Of a DNA stretch of 23,728 nt, positions 1 through 8,502 are shown piece after piece (positions within the stretch are counted from its first letter, which is position 1; every line of letters starts with the position of its first letter). Made by a program: the position numbers and the translations under genes. The DNA lies in assembly GCA_027575765.1 (NCBI GenBank), contig JANBPT010000767.1, forward strand, positions 1 to 23,728, read 5' to 3'. The DNA is from Tieghemiomyces parasiticus. Its lineage: Eukaryota; Kickxellomycota; Dimargaritomycetes; Dimargaritales; Dimargaritaceae. Under the pieces are notes generated by a model. That model was not told the DNA's origin. It saw only the letters and a program-made list of their open reading frames with translations, and did no database searches.

Positions 1-406
1 TCATTCTTGATCAAGCGTAGTGCCTCATGGGGCATTGTGTCAGCTACATCCCAAGGGTCCAAATATGGTATATATATTTTTTATCCTAGCTGTGGATCGC
101 CTCTGCTCACGACACAGGATAAACAAACTTCACTTTACTTTTGGAAGGAGTAAACTTACCAATAAATCAAACAAAAGTTTAGGCTCAACCTGGGGATGTA
201 TTGTTGTGGATTTATTGTTATTTGTCGTTTTATTGAATGGCGACCGGTAGGTGTGGTCGCCTAATAATGCCCTTACCTTATGTGGTGCCCCTAACCATTG
301 ATCCGATCAGTTGTGGCATCTCTACCTTCTTCTCATATTTGTTAGCCTATTCTCATATATAATATTCCTTTGTAGCAACGTCAGCCCTCTTGATCTACCG
401 GATGGC
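1..406. other. Intergenic, no gene recognised
   Basis: AT-rich sequence left of the mariner element. A 76-codon open frame at 20-250 resembles no family I know and has no supporting codon pattern. No RNA gene or clear repeat is seen. Confidence 0.5.
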
Positions 407-419
407 GTCTATTATAAGC

Positions 420-446
420 GCTACAAAATATCGTGAGAATTTCAAG
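420..446 (+). repeat. Left terminal inverted repeat of mariner copy 1
   Basis: This stretch begins GCTACAAAA and continues TCGTGAG. It matches the reverse complement of 1675-1703 with a few substitutions and two single-base gaps. It lies about 240 bp before the region coding for the transposase, as expected for a mariner 5' end. Confidence 0.75.
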
Positions 447-694
447 CGGAAGGTCTCAGATCGCAGTGTTTCAGATGAAAACTGAGAGAGTCAACAATGA
501 CAAATCGATTTGTATAAACCACTCCAGGATTGAACCATGTTTGACTGCACAGCTTGCTTTTTAACCTATCCATTATATCTACTTTTAAAGCCCCCTCCCC
601 CACCCCACCCAAGTTAACCAGGCGTGATGTACGGGTCTTTATTTAAAATTACTATCTAGAGGGCCGCAAGGCAGATGAAATTTTTAATGTTTAG

Positions 695-1663
695 ACTTCC
701 AAGCTGGGCTCAGCGGCCCCTAGCCACTCCACCATCTACAGGTGGCTGACTTGCTTTCGCACAGGTCACCACTCTTTTGAAGCCGATCCTCGTTCTGGTT
801 GCCCATCAGATGACATTGGTGGATATTTAGGGGACGTGATCCTGAGACGGCTAAAAGAAGATCCTCGACGTACTGCTGAGCAGCTGGCCTGGGCCCGCCA
901 TACTTCTCCTAGTACCATGTGCAGAGTCCTGCGCAGGGACCTGGGGTTGCACAGCTATTTCAATTGCTGGATCCCCCACAACCTCACCGACGACCAGCGC
1001 CGCCAGTGGGTACGTTTTGCCACTGAGTTCCAGGAGAAAATTGACGGGGCCAGTGGCTACCTGTTGGACTCCATCGTCACAGGCGACGAGACTTGGGTGT
1101 ATCTTTGTGATCTCCCTTCTGGCTCCAGTTGCCAGAGGTGGTGTCCTAAAGGTGGCCCTGTGCCAACTGAGACCCACCAAGACCATACCACACCCAAGGT
1201 GATGCTTACTATTCATTTCACTAGGCGTGGTCTATTACACCTGAGTGTCAAGTCCCCTGGCGTCAAGGTCTCCGCCAAACTCTATGTAGAGTACGGGCTG
1301 AAGTCCATGGCCCAGGCCTGGGTGGAGGCACGTAGAAGGCTGGACCATCACCCCCTGCGGCTTCACCATGATAATGCACCACCGCATCGTGCTACAGCTA
1401 CACAGGCCTACATTTCCGACACCAGAATCAAACTTCTGCCAGCCCCTTCTTACAACCTTGACCTGGTTCCCTGCGACTTCTGGCTGTTCAGGAACGTCAA
1501 ACAGCGGCTGAGAGGCAAGAAGTTCAGAAGAGTGGAGGCGGTCGTGGACGCCCGGCAATTGCAGTTAGCCAGGCTCCAGTCAAATGACTATAGAGCCTCT
1601 TTTTATAGATGAATAGAAAGGGCTCGCCGAGTGGTACAGAGTGGTGGCGGCTATATTGAATAA
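695..1663 (+). pseudogene. Mariner transposase, nearly full length, disrupted
   Basis: Mariner (D34D) transposase. The frame is open from 695 (after TAG at 692-694) to TGA at 1610-1612. A recognisable tail continues in the same frame to TAA at 1661-1663. The N-terminal part carries a helix-turn-helix DNA-binding segment (STIYRWLTCFRTG, then ADPRSGCPS). The linker motif is CWIPHNLT, matching the family WVPHEL. The catalytic residues are Asp in VTGDETW, Asp in HHDNAPPH and Asp in DLVPCDFWLF, with exactly 34 residues between the second and third. The TGA at 1610 interrupts a tail (IERARRVVQSGGGYIE) that fits the family C-terminus, and the decayed copy at 23.5 kb has TGG at the matching position, so the TGA is probably a Trp-to-stop change. 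The first few dozen residues are out of frame or lost before 695. An ORF starting at the GTG at 836 would lack the DNA-binding helices. I read it as recently dead, or expressed only as a truncated protein. Confidence 0.85.
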
Positions 1664-1674
1664 ACACCATTTGA

Positions 1675-1703
1675 CTTAGAAATCCTCACGACATTTTTGT
1701 AGC
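1675..1703 (-). repeat. Right terminal inverted repeat of mariner copy 1
   Basis: Reverse complement of the left repeat core (GCTACAAAAATGTCGTGAGG read on the minus strand). It starts 12 bp after the transposase TAA at 1661-1663, a typical short 3' flank for mariner. Confidence 0.75.
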
Positions 1704-1725
1704 ATCTATACTTTGACAGACGTCC

Positions 1726-3843
1726 CCGCTTCTATCCCTTTAGGGCTCTACTTTCCTCAATTTTCTTCTTGTTGATCCGGCAGTCGCGCAGCTGTCTTCA
1801 TTCGCTCTGGCGCTGGCCCCGCCTTGCACTATCGTCCTTGGGCTCTCCTAACCCAAACCGTAGCCGCTGTGAAGGATACAGGATGTCCTTCCATATAAAA
1901 GGCCCGCTGGATTGCTACTCAATAAACGATAGCTTATTTAACACAAACCAGTTTTCACCATTATCATTACACTCTTTCTTAAGTCATTTCAGTTTATTAG
2001 TCTTTCGCTTGTTAGTCATTTAGCCTTAGTTTCCTCTGGTGTAGTTTTCTCTACGACACCTCATGCATCAAGCAACAGCCACCCACGACGCCGCCACACA
2101 CCAGGACCACCACTCATGCAATCAACGGAACAATAACCACTGTCACCCAACTCATTTCGGCCTCCCAGACCAACCTTGCAAACGACTTGCTATATTTCCA
2201 CGATTCTCTACGAATCCACTACTTTCTACACTAGCACACACCAACAAAGCCAAGCCACAGGCCGGGACCTTATATAAGGCCCCAAATCGGAACCCAGTAA
2301 ACATCGTCTTCTACCTCACTTCTACTAGTTTACTTATTGCGATTAGACCTACCATAATAGGTCTTTTATACTTGAATACCATCCATTATTATTGATCGTA
2401 ATCATTTACCCTGAGCTAGGGGGTCCAGGATGACAGGTTGCGGCGGGGCCAGGCGCCGGCAGAAAATGAAGGGACGGCTAGGTAGCCGCCAGATTAAGAG
2501 TAAAGAAGACACGGCCCTAAAAGAATAGTAAGCGGCACCCGGTTTATGTATTAAAGGCCATGAAAGGGTGGGGCCATTGTGGGGATAGGAAGGTAGACCT
2601 TCCATTTATCAACTGTTATAAGGCGCAGCCATCCAGGCTGGGTGGCACCGCCTGTGACGGCTAAGGCCGCTGGTTGGCCTCACTTGGGATATGAATCAGG
2701 GGGCGGGGCTTTAGACCAATACCTTCCCTACATATTTCATTAGTAATAATGCATAATGTGACGTATGAGCACTGTCAATATTTTATTGAATTGGCAAACT
2801 GCACTAGTTGGCTGAAGTTGGGCCTCAGCTTTTTGAGCCTCATACATATTTTTACCTTTCAAACCGTATTACGGGATATACATGTTGCGATCAATCTTTT
2901 ATTGATGTATGATTTACAAATCTAAAACTTGTGCAGAAAAGTGAAACGACAATAAATCTAGTAGCACATCCGATGAGCCGGCGCTTCTCAGGAGGTCAGC
3001 TGCCTACCGCTAATCGAGTTGCCAACTTGGAAAAGGGTCAAAGAAATCATCTCCAATAATGATTATGGAGTCAGCCCAATACATGGGTATCCAGAACTAC
3101 CGCACTCGCCTGATTACTACAATGACCGGGAGGCGCCCTTTGCCACAGTGGTGTTTCTTACACCATAAACCATGGTTTCAATGTACCTTCTAGGGCGTAT
3201 GTGGTTGTGGGGGGAAGGGGGTTTGTAGAATACTAACGATACTAGTTCGCATCCTCAATCATCCAGCTCGGATAATGGCACCAAGGTCAAATACCTATGC
3301 CTGATACATTGGTAGTCCTATGGCCTCAGGTTGGGGTGGGGTGGCCCATTGGCCCCCGATTCGCGGCCTAACAACTTCTGTTCACGGCCGACTACTGGCT
3401 GTGTTAGTGGTCCTGCACTTTATTCATGGTGCCGAGCGACCCACCCGCATTGGCTAGTCGCATTTTGCAGCAGGATACGCGCTCTGCGCCATCTGGACGT
3501 CGCACCACAGCCTTCTCGCTGTCAGCCAGCCACCAGCGTATACCACGGAAAGTTCTGGAATGCTATAGCAATGCAGGCCATTCCTGACGTACGCCATTCC
3601 AGCGATGAGCGCACCAATCGTTTTTGACTGGAACTGTTGAGTCGAGTTCACCTAACTGCCTCGCCTATCGTGCGAATGGCCAGACGCTTCGACGTACACC
3701 TGACGGATCGTTTTCCCTGGCAGTCAAGTTTGGTAACCCTGAATGGACAGGAGAACCTCCCGGTACCATGGGGTGCTCTCAGGCATCGCTCATGTTCCCC
3801 TTGGTTCCCTTCTTGACAGCATGGCTTAATACCAAGCGGTGTA
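1726..3843. other. Gene-poor region with probable transposon debris
   Basis: No intact gene is recognised in about 2.1 kb. Short open frames at 2063-2395 (plus), 2402-2605 (minus), 3331-3627 (plus) and the first part of 3624-4136 (plus) resemble no family I can name. Two LTR-like promoter motifs lie at 1892 and 2269 and are listed separately. The stretch 2741-3330 is AT-rich and featureless to my eye. Confidence 0.5.
1890..2400 (+). repeat. Possible LTR-retroelement remnant
   Basis: Two similar core-promoter modules lie about 375 bp apart. One at about 1893 has TATAAAAGGCCC followed by CAATAAACGA. The other at about 2271 has TATATAAGGCCCC followed by CAGTAAACAT. A TATA box soon followed by an AATAAA-like signal is the usual core of a fungal LTR. 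Between them, a short open stretch at about 2090-2225 reads HAINGTITTVTQLISASQTN, which has the Thr/Ser/Gln-rich look of a Gag start but is not diagnostic. No TG...CA ends, primer-binding site or pol gene was found, so this is weak. Confidence 0.25.
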
Positions 3844-4035
3844 GTGGCCATCCCCTTGCCCTACGTCACCACACGCCCTATCACACTAGTGGATGCGGCC
3901 AGCAACGTGTGGGGAATACTACTAAACGTCTGTTGTCGTCGATTGGGTTGGGTAGATTTCAGCAGCCGCAGCAAACCCACTCTTCTCCACCAATCGGAAG
4001 TCTTGGGCTGCGGCCACGACCGCAGAAGGTGCTAG
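3844..4035 (+). pseudogene. Possible RNase H-like retroelement scrap
   Basis: A 63-codon frame contains RPITLVDAASNVWGILLN, similar in pattern to the retroelement RNase H start (a hydrophobic strand, then DAS, then a G-W-G turn and hydrophobic residues). No reverse transcriptase motif (Y-x-D-D) was found upstream in any frame, and the frame is short. It may be chance. It lies within 550 bp of the Hsp70 start, so part of it could instead be promoter sequence. Confidence 0.2.
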
Positions 4036-4175
4036 ATGCGCCTGGAGACTGCTTCATACCCGTCCGCGTCACCGTCGTCCTCTCCCCCCAGAGAAGGGTC
4101 TGGGAAGCTGGCGCAGGGAGGGCGTCGTTCTCTTGACAAGGGAGGGAGGAGGCGCAACCGGGGGGATGGGGCGCC

Positions 4176-4204
4176 TGACTCACTTCGCAGGCATTCTGTG
4201 AGTC
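4176..4204. promoter_or_regulatory. TGACTCA site in an inverted repeat upstream of Hsp70
   Basis: A perfect TGACTCA (the bZIP Gcn4/AP-1 consensus) at 4176-4182 is followed after 15 bases by GTGAGTC (4198-4204), the reverse complement of GACTCAC at 4177-4183. The pair lies about 350 bp before the Hsp70 ATG. Binding by a bZIP factor is inferred from the motif only. No convincing heat-shock element (alternating GAA/TTC) was seen nearby. Confidence 0.3.
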
Positions 4205-4555
4205 GCGCCGCCCACGCTCCCCCCCCCCACCCTTCGGTTTAGCCTCTCGACGCGGCCTGGTTTCAGACGCCCGATCTCCGCTAGCATTTTTTTTTCGTAA
4301 TCACCAGCGCCTTGCGTTCCGCCAGGCCCACAACCCAACCCCTTTGGCGCCTCATCCCATCCACCACTAGCCCACCGCACCCCTCCCCATAGCATATAGT
4401 GTTGTCGCGACCTCGTCCCCTGACTCCGGCTTTTTTTACTCCACCGACTTTTGTATCATTTTTGTTCTTCTTATAGCCGATCGTGTCCCTTCCGCCCATT
4501 TGGATTCTGCTTGTCTGTTTCCGATCTTTCTGTTTTATCCATTGCTAGTCACATC

Positions 4556-6580
4556 ATGTACCTTCGTAACCTTCTGCCCAGCGCCACCCGCGCGGCCTCC
4601 CCGCTCCGCCGGAGCCTCCTCCGCACGCCGGCCGTCCGCGCCATGAGCGCCAAGGTCCAGGGCTCCGTGATCGGTATCGATCTGGGTACCACCAACTCGT
4701 GCGTGTCGGTCATGGAGGGCAAGACCCCCAAGGTGATTGAGAACGCTGAGGGTGGTCGCACTACCCCCTCCGTAGTGGCCTTCACCAAGGACGGTGAGCT
4801 CCTGGTCGGTCTTCCCGCCAAGCGCCAGGCCGTGGTCAACCCCGAGAACACCCTCTTTGCCACCAAGCGTCTGATTGGCCGCAAGTTCAGCGACGCCGAG
4901 GTCAAGACCGACATCAACCAGGTGCCCTACAAGATTGTGGCCCACAGCAACGGTGATGCCTGGGTCGAGGCCCGCGGCAAGAAGTACTCGCCCAGCCAGG
5001 TCGGTGGTTTCGTGGTCAACAAGATGAAGGAGACCGCCGAGGCCTACCTCGGCAAGCCCGTCAAGAACGCCGTTGTGACCGTGCCGGCCTACTTTAACGA
5101 CTCGCAGCGCCAGGCCACCAAGGACGCCGGTGCCATCGCCGGCCTTAACGTGCTGCGCGTGATCAACGAGCCCACCGCCGCCGCCCTGGCCTACGGTCTG
5201 GACAAGACCGGGGACCGTGTCGTTGCCGTGTACGATCTGGGTGGTGGTACCTTCGATATCAGTATCCTGGAGATCCAGAAGGGCGTGTTCGAGGTTAAGA
5301 GTACTAATGGTGACACCCACCTGGGTGGCGAGGACTTTGACATTGCTCTGGTCCGCCATATCGTCGAGGAGTTTAAGCGCGAGTCCGGCCTCGACCTCAA
5401 CAGCGACCGCATGGCCATTCAGCGCATCCGCGAGGCTGCCGAGAAGGCCAAGATTGAGCTGTCGTCCACGCTCCAGACCGACATCAACCTGCCCTACATC
5501 ACGGCCGACGCCTCCGGCCCCAAGCACATCAACCTCAAGATGTCGCGGTCGAAGTACGAATCCCTGACCTCCAGCTTGATTGACCGCACCGTGCAGCCCT
5601 GCAAGAAGGCCCTTAAGGACGCCCAGGTCCAGCCCAGCGACATCAACGAGGTGATCCTGGTCGGTGGTATGAGCCGCATGCCCCGCGTCATCGACCTGGT
5701 CAAGAAGACCTTCGGCCGCGACCCCACCAAGAGCGTCAACCCCGACGAGGCCGTCGCCATCGGCGCTGCCGTCCAGGGCGGTGTCCTCGCCGGTGAGGTG
5801 ACCGATATCCTGCTGCTGGACGTGACGCCGCTTTCCCTGGGTATCGAGACTCTGGGTGGTGTCTTCACCCGTCTCATCAACCGTAACACCACGATCCCGA
5901 CCAAGAAGTCTCAGGTGTTCTCGACCGCCGCCGATGGCCAGACCGCCGTGGAGATCAAGGTGTTCCAGGGTGAGCGCGAACTGGTGCGCGACAACAAGCT
6001 GCTGGGTAACTTCCAGCTGGTGGGTATCCCGCCGGCCCCTAAGGGTGTCCCGCAGATCGAAGTGTCGTTCGACATTGACGCCGACGGTATTGTGAACGTG
6101 GGTGCCAAGGACTCGGCCACTGGTAAGGACCAGTCCATCACCATCGCCGCGTCGTCGGGTCTCAGCAACGATGAGATCGAGTCCATGATCCAGCAGGCCG
6201 AGGAGCACGCCGATGCCGACCGTGCCCGCAAGGAGACGATCGAGGCCACCAACCACGCCAACTCGGTCATTGCCGATACCGAAAAGGCCCTCAACGACTT
6301 CAAGGACCAGATCGACAGCACCGAGGGCAAGACCATCACGGACCTCATCGCCGAGCTCCGTTCCACCCTCGCCAAGATTGAGAGTGGCGAGGTCCAGCTC
6401 ACCAGCGAAGAGATCAAGACCAAGGTTGGCGACCTCCAGCAGAAGAGCCTCAAGCTGTTTGAGCTTGTCTACAAGAACCGGGCCGCTGCCAACCAGGGCA
6501 ACAGCGGTAGCTCGTCCGATGCTTCTTCGTCCTCCGACGCCAAGGAGACCGAGTACCGTGACCCCAACAAGAAGGAGTAA
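4556..6580 (+). CDS. SSC1: Mitochondrial Hsp70 chaperone (Ssc1/mortalin type)
   Basis: ATP-driven chaperone of the mitochondrial matrix. In yeast it is the core of the Tim44-bound import motor that pulls precursors through TIM23, and it folds them with Mdj1 and Mge1. The gene is one uninterrupted exon of 674 aa (yeast Ssc1 is about 650). I chose ATG 4556 because it opens an Arg-rich, acid-free presequence (residues 1-33, with RRSLLR) typical of matrix targeting; the frame stays open 35 codons upstream without a better Met. The ATPase domain starts with [10 protein letters not shown] (39-48), then [12 protein letters not shown] (203-214) and YDLGGGTFD (226-234). The linker [11 protein letters not shown] begins at 419 and leads into the peptide-binding domain. 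The C-terminus has a Ser-rich stretch and ends [11 protein letters not shown]. Third codon positions are strongly G/C, suggesting high expression. Its nearest relatives are bacterial DnaK-type proteins, and the DLGTTNSCV signature fits the mitochondrial branch, not the cytosolic or ER Hsp70s. Confidence 0.96.
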   Translation: MYLRNLLPSATRAASPLRRSLLRTPAVRAMSAKVQGSVIGIDLGTTNSCVSVMEGKTPKVIENAEGGRTTPSVVAFTKDGELLVGLPAKRQAVVNPENTLFATKRLIGRKFSDAEVKTDINQVPYKIVAHSNGDAWVEARGKKYSPSQVGGFVVNKMKETAEAYLGKPVKNAVVTVPAYFNDSQRQATKDAGAIAGLNVLRVINEPTAAALAYGLDKTGDRVVAVYDLGGGTFDISILEIQKGVFEVKSTNGDTHLGGEDFDIALVRHIVEEFKRESGLDLNSDRMAIQRIREAAEKAKIELSSTLQTDINLPYITADASGPKHINLKMSRSKYESLTSSLIDRTVQPCKKALKDAQVQPSDINEVILVGGMSRMPRVIDLVKKTFGRDPTKSVNPDEAVAIGAAVQGGVLAGEVTDILLLDVTPLSLGIETLGGVFTRLINRNTTIPTKKSQVFSTAADGQTAVEIKVFQGERELVRDNKLLGNFQLVGIPPAPKGVPQIEVSFDIDADGIVNVGAKDSATGKDQSITIAASSGLSNDEIESMIQQAEEHADADRARKETIEATNHANSVIADTEKALNDFKDQIDSTEGKTITDLIAELRSTLAKIESGEVQLTSEEIKTKVGDLQQKSLKLFELVYKNRAAANQGNSGSSSDASSSSDAKETEYRDPNKKE

Positions 6581-8006
6581 GGTGGAACGCGGGATTGGCA
6601 CAAAGTTGCTAGAATGTGAGCCATGAGGGCGATATGTCTCTATCTATTGTCCCAATATTACTGCCTCCTCCCTCCCCGCATTCCCCTTTTCTCAGAGCCT
6701 TGCAACTTTACCATTCTCTCCCCCGTGCTTTTCTCCTTCACCAAAATAGCTAGCGCGCGCATGTCATACCTTTTTTCCCCACCCATTTAAAGCGTTGCTT
6801 TCATAACACCGCACCCATTTACTAAAACATTTTAAATACTGGAATCTACTGAAATTTAAAGAAGCGTGCCCATGGGTAGTTAGCCCGACCAAAACTGCAT
6901 GGGGGGTTGCCATGGGGATAGGGTAGGGGGTTTGGAACCGACAACACGGTCCAATGGTTAGGAGTTGTTGACACTTCCCCCCTCCCCAACCGTCATCCTC
7001 CGGGTCCAATTCAGTTATATCCTTGGCAACTGTAGTCCTCCCCCCCCCCGCTGGGCCATATCATTCACGTGATCTCAGGTACTCTGGCTGCTGCTCCTTA
7101 ACTGATGGACCAGGGGATATTCGTCTCAGGATTTTTCCCCCTTCAAGAGTGTATTTTTGGCAAATGAGGTAGATCCCACCGACCTTTCCCCCCCCCACCA
7201 CTCTTCTGGGTAGTGGGGGAGGGAGTCAACTTGAAAGCCAGAGCAGTGAAATAATTTTTTTGGGTAGAAGCATTGTAAGTCATCCGCCGGTACCAACCCA
7301 CCTTGTATTAGTAGTTCAGGTCTCCCCCCCCCGGCATTGCTCCTCCTCTATCAGTCAGCCAACGTTTTTGCGTCGCCCAATCTCCCCGTCGTCCTCGGTA
7401 AGTTGACCCAAGGTTTATCCATCCATCCGTCCGTTCGTCCGTACGCCTTCTGTCTCTATGTAGCAGGTTGGTTGCGGATGGATGGACCGCTCTGGTCTGT
7501 GTCTACCCCAGAGATACATCATGTCATCGGTAGGCATGGATGTGCCAGTCTGGCCATACTAGACCTAGCCGAATGGCGAGCGCAGAGGGAAGAGATGTGT
7601 CCGGTTGGAATTGCCCCCCTCTCTCTTTGAGATGGGGCAACACTCCACTGGATTAGAGTGTGATTGCTGGTGACGTCGGAATTGGTTTCGGGATCGTCGG
7701 GATCTATTGAAGATCCCGACGTGAACGACTCACCCGTCACCGGTACCCTTTGGAATCGCACCAACCACTTGGAGGGGGGCCCCTCCATTGTCAGTCTGAA
7801 AAGACGGAAAGTGTATGGAGGACCACCGCCAGTGGAGCGACACTACCTTAGGGATTTGTTGGGAGCTGTCTCTTCTCGATCGCCCGCCATGGTGCTTACA
7901 TCCTGTCCTTCACCCATCGCCCTCTGCATCCACCTGCCCCTTCGCGCTGCTAGACTTCCGCTTCTCGCCCCCCTCCACCTCACCTAATTACCACCCGTTA
8001 TTCAAA
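6581..8006. other. Intergenic Hsp70-RPS22, with poly-C tracts
   Basis: About 1.4 kb without a recognised gene. It holds three long C runs on the plus strand (7040-7049, 7188-7196, 7324-7332) and a degenerate CCAT/CCGT tetranucleotide repeat at about 7419-7442. The last 100 bases before RPS22 are pyrimidine-rich, consistent with a leader. Open frames at 7337-7630, 7664-7987 and 6764-7009 (minus) resemble no known protein. Confidence 0.5.
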
Positions 8007-8399
8007 ATGGTGCGCAACTCCGTTCTCCGCGACTGCCTCAACTCCATGACCAACGCCGAGCGTCTCGGTCGCCGTCAGGTGCTGATCCGCCCCTGCTCGA
8101 CTGTCATCACCCGCTTCCTGATGGTGATGCAGAAGCACGGCTACATTGGCGACTTCGAGATTGTGGACGACGCTCGCGCCGGCAAGATTGTGATCCAGCT
8201 GACGGGCCGCCTCAACAAGGCTGGTGTCATCTCGCCCCGCTTCAAGGTCCGCATTGCTGATATTGAGAAGTGGATCAACAACCTGCTGCCCGCTCGTCAG
8301 ATTGGGTATATTGTGCTGTCCACCTCCTCCGGTATCATGGACCACACCGAGGCCCGTTCCAAGCACATTGGTGGTAAGGTGCTCGGTTTCTTCTACTAG
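8007..8399 (+). CDS. RPS22: 40S ribosomal protein uS8 (S15a / Rps22)
   Basis: Component of the cytosolic small ribosomal subunit. uS8 binds the central domain of 18S rRNA early in subunit assembly. The gene is one exon of 130 aa, exactly the usual eukaryotic length. Family signatures run end to end: [14 protein letters not shown] at the N-terminus, [41 protein letters not shown], and the C-terminal [16 protein letters not shown] followed by GGKVLGFFY. The ATG at 8007 has an A-rich lead (TTCAAAATGG) with A at -3 and G at +4, a good initiation context. A pyrimidine-rich leader fits a translation gene. There are no frame breaks and strong G/C use at third positions. Many fungi have an intron near the start of ribosomal protein genes, and a leader intron is possible here but not visible. 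Confidence 0.97.
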   Translation: MVRNSVLRDCLNSMTNAERLGRRQVLIRPCSTVITRFLMVMQKHGYIGDFEIVDDARAGKIVIQLTGRLNKAGVISPRFKVRIADIEKWINNLLPARQIGYIVLSTSSGIMDHTEARSKHIGGKVLGFFY

Positions 8400-8461
8400 G
8401 TCGGTTGTTGCTAGGGTCTCGTTGCTGACGACCTTAGAGGGCACTTCCTGCTAACCATAAC

Positions 8462-8502
8462 CCATAAACCTCCAAAATAAACCTTCACCCTGTGGTTTAT
8501 GG
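8462..8502 (+). terminator. RPS22 3' end: AATAAA inside an inverted repeat
   Basis: CCATAAACC (8462-8470) and GGTTTATGG (8494-8502) are perfect 9-base reverse complements separated by 23 bases. The loop contains the canonical AATAAA (8476-8481), 77 bases after the RPS22 stop. The AATAAA is likely the polyadenylation signal. The hairpin role is inferred. Confidence 0.5.

Larger units (their letters stand above)
407..1725 (+). mobile_element. Mariner-type DNA transposon (copy 1)
   Basis: A Tc1/mariner superfamily element of about 1.3 kb, the usual mariner size. It is bounded by imperfect terminal inverted repeats (best cores 420-446 and 1675-1703) and contains one transposase reading frame. 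Mariner transposases cut and paste the element into TA dinucleotides. The outer limits are approximate: I extended the repeat cores outward to a shared GACGTCT/GGCGTCT-like stretch and could not fix the TA duplication. A related, more damaged copy in the same orientation lies at about 22.6-23.65 kb. Confidence 0.8.

Noticed and set aside
836..1612. Treating the 258-codon mariner frame as an intact gene
   Set aside because: It starts at GTG in the middle of the transposase, omits the helix-turn-helix coded just upstream, and stops before a recognisable C-terminal tail.
4535..6601. 688-codon open frame on the strand opposite the Hsp70 gene
   Set aside because: Its translation is a Leu/Val/Gly/Asp-rich low-complexity mirror of the chaperone. 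Long antisense frames over Hsp70 genes are a known by-product of strong G/C third-position codon bias, and there is no independent family similarity.
6945..7012. tRNA-like pair of boxes (CCAATGGTTAGGAG and GGGTCCAATTC)
   Set aside because: Spacing is roughly right but there is no complementary acceptor or anticodon stem, and the middle is a C-rich tract.
7998..8444. 148-codon open frame opposite RPS22
   Set aside because: Same effect as over Hsp70. The sense frame matches uS8 over its full length, leaving nothing for the antisense frame to explain.
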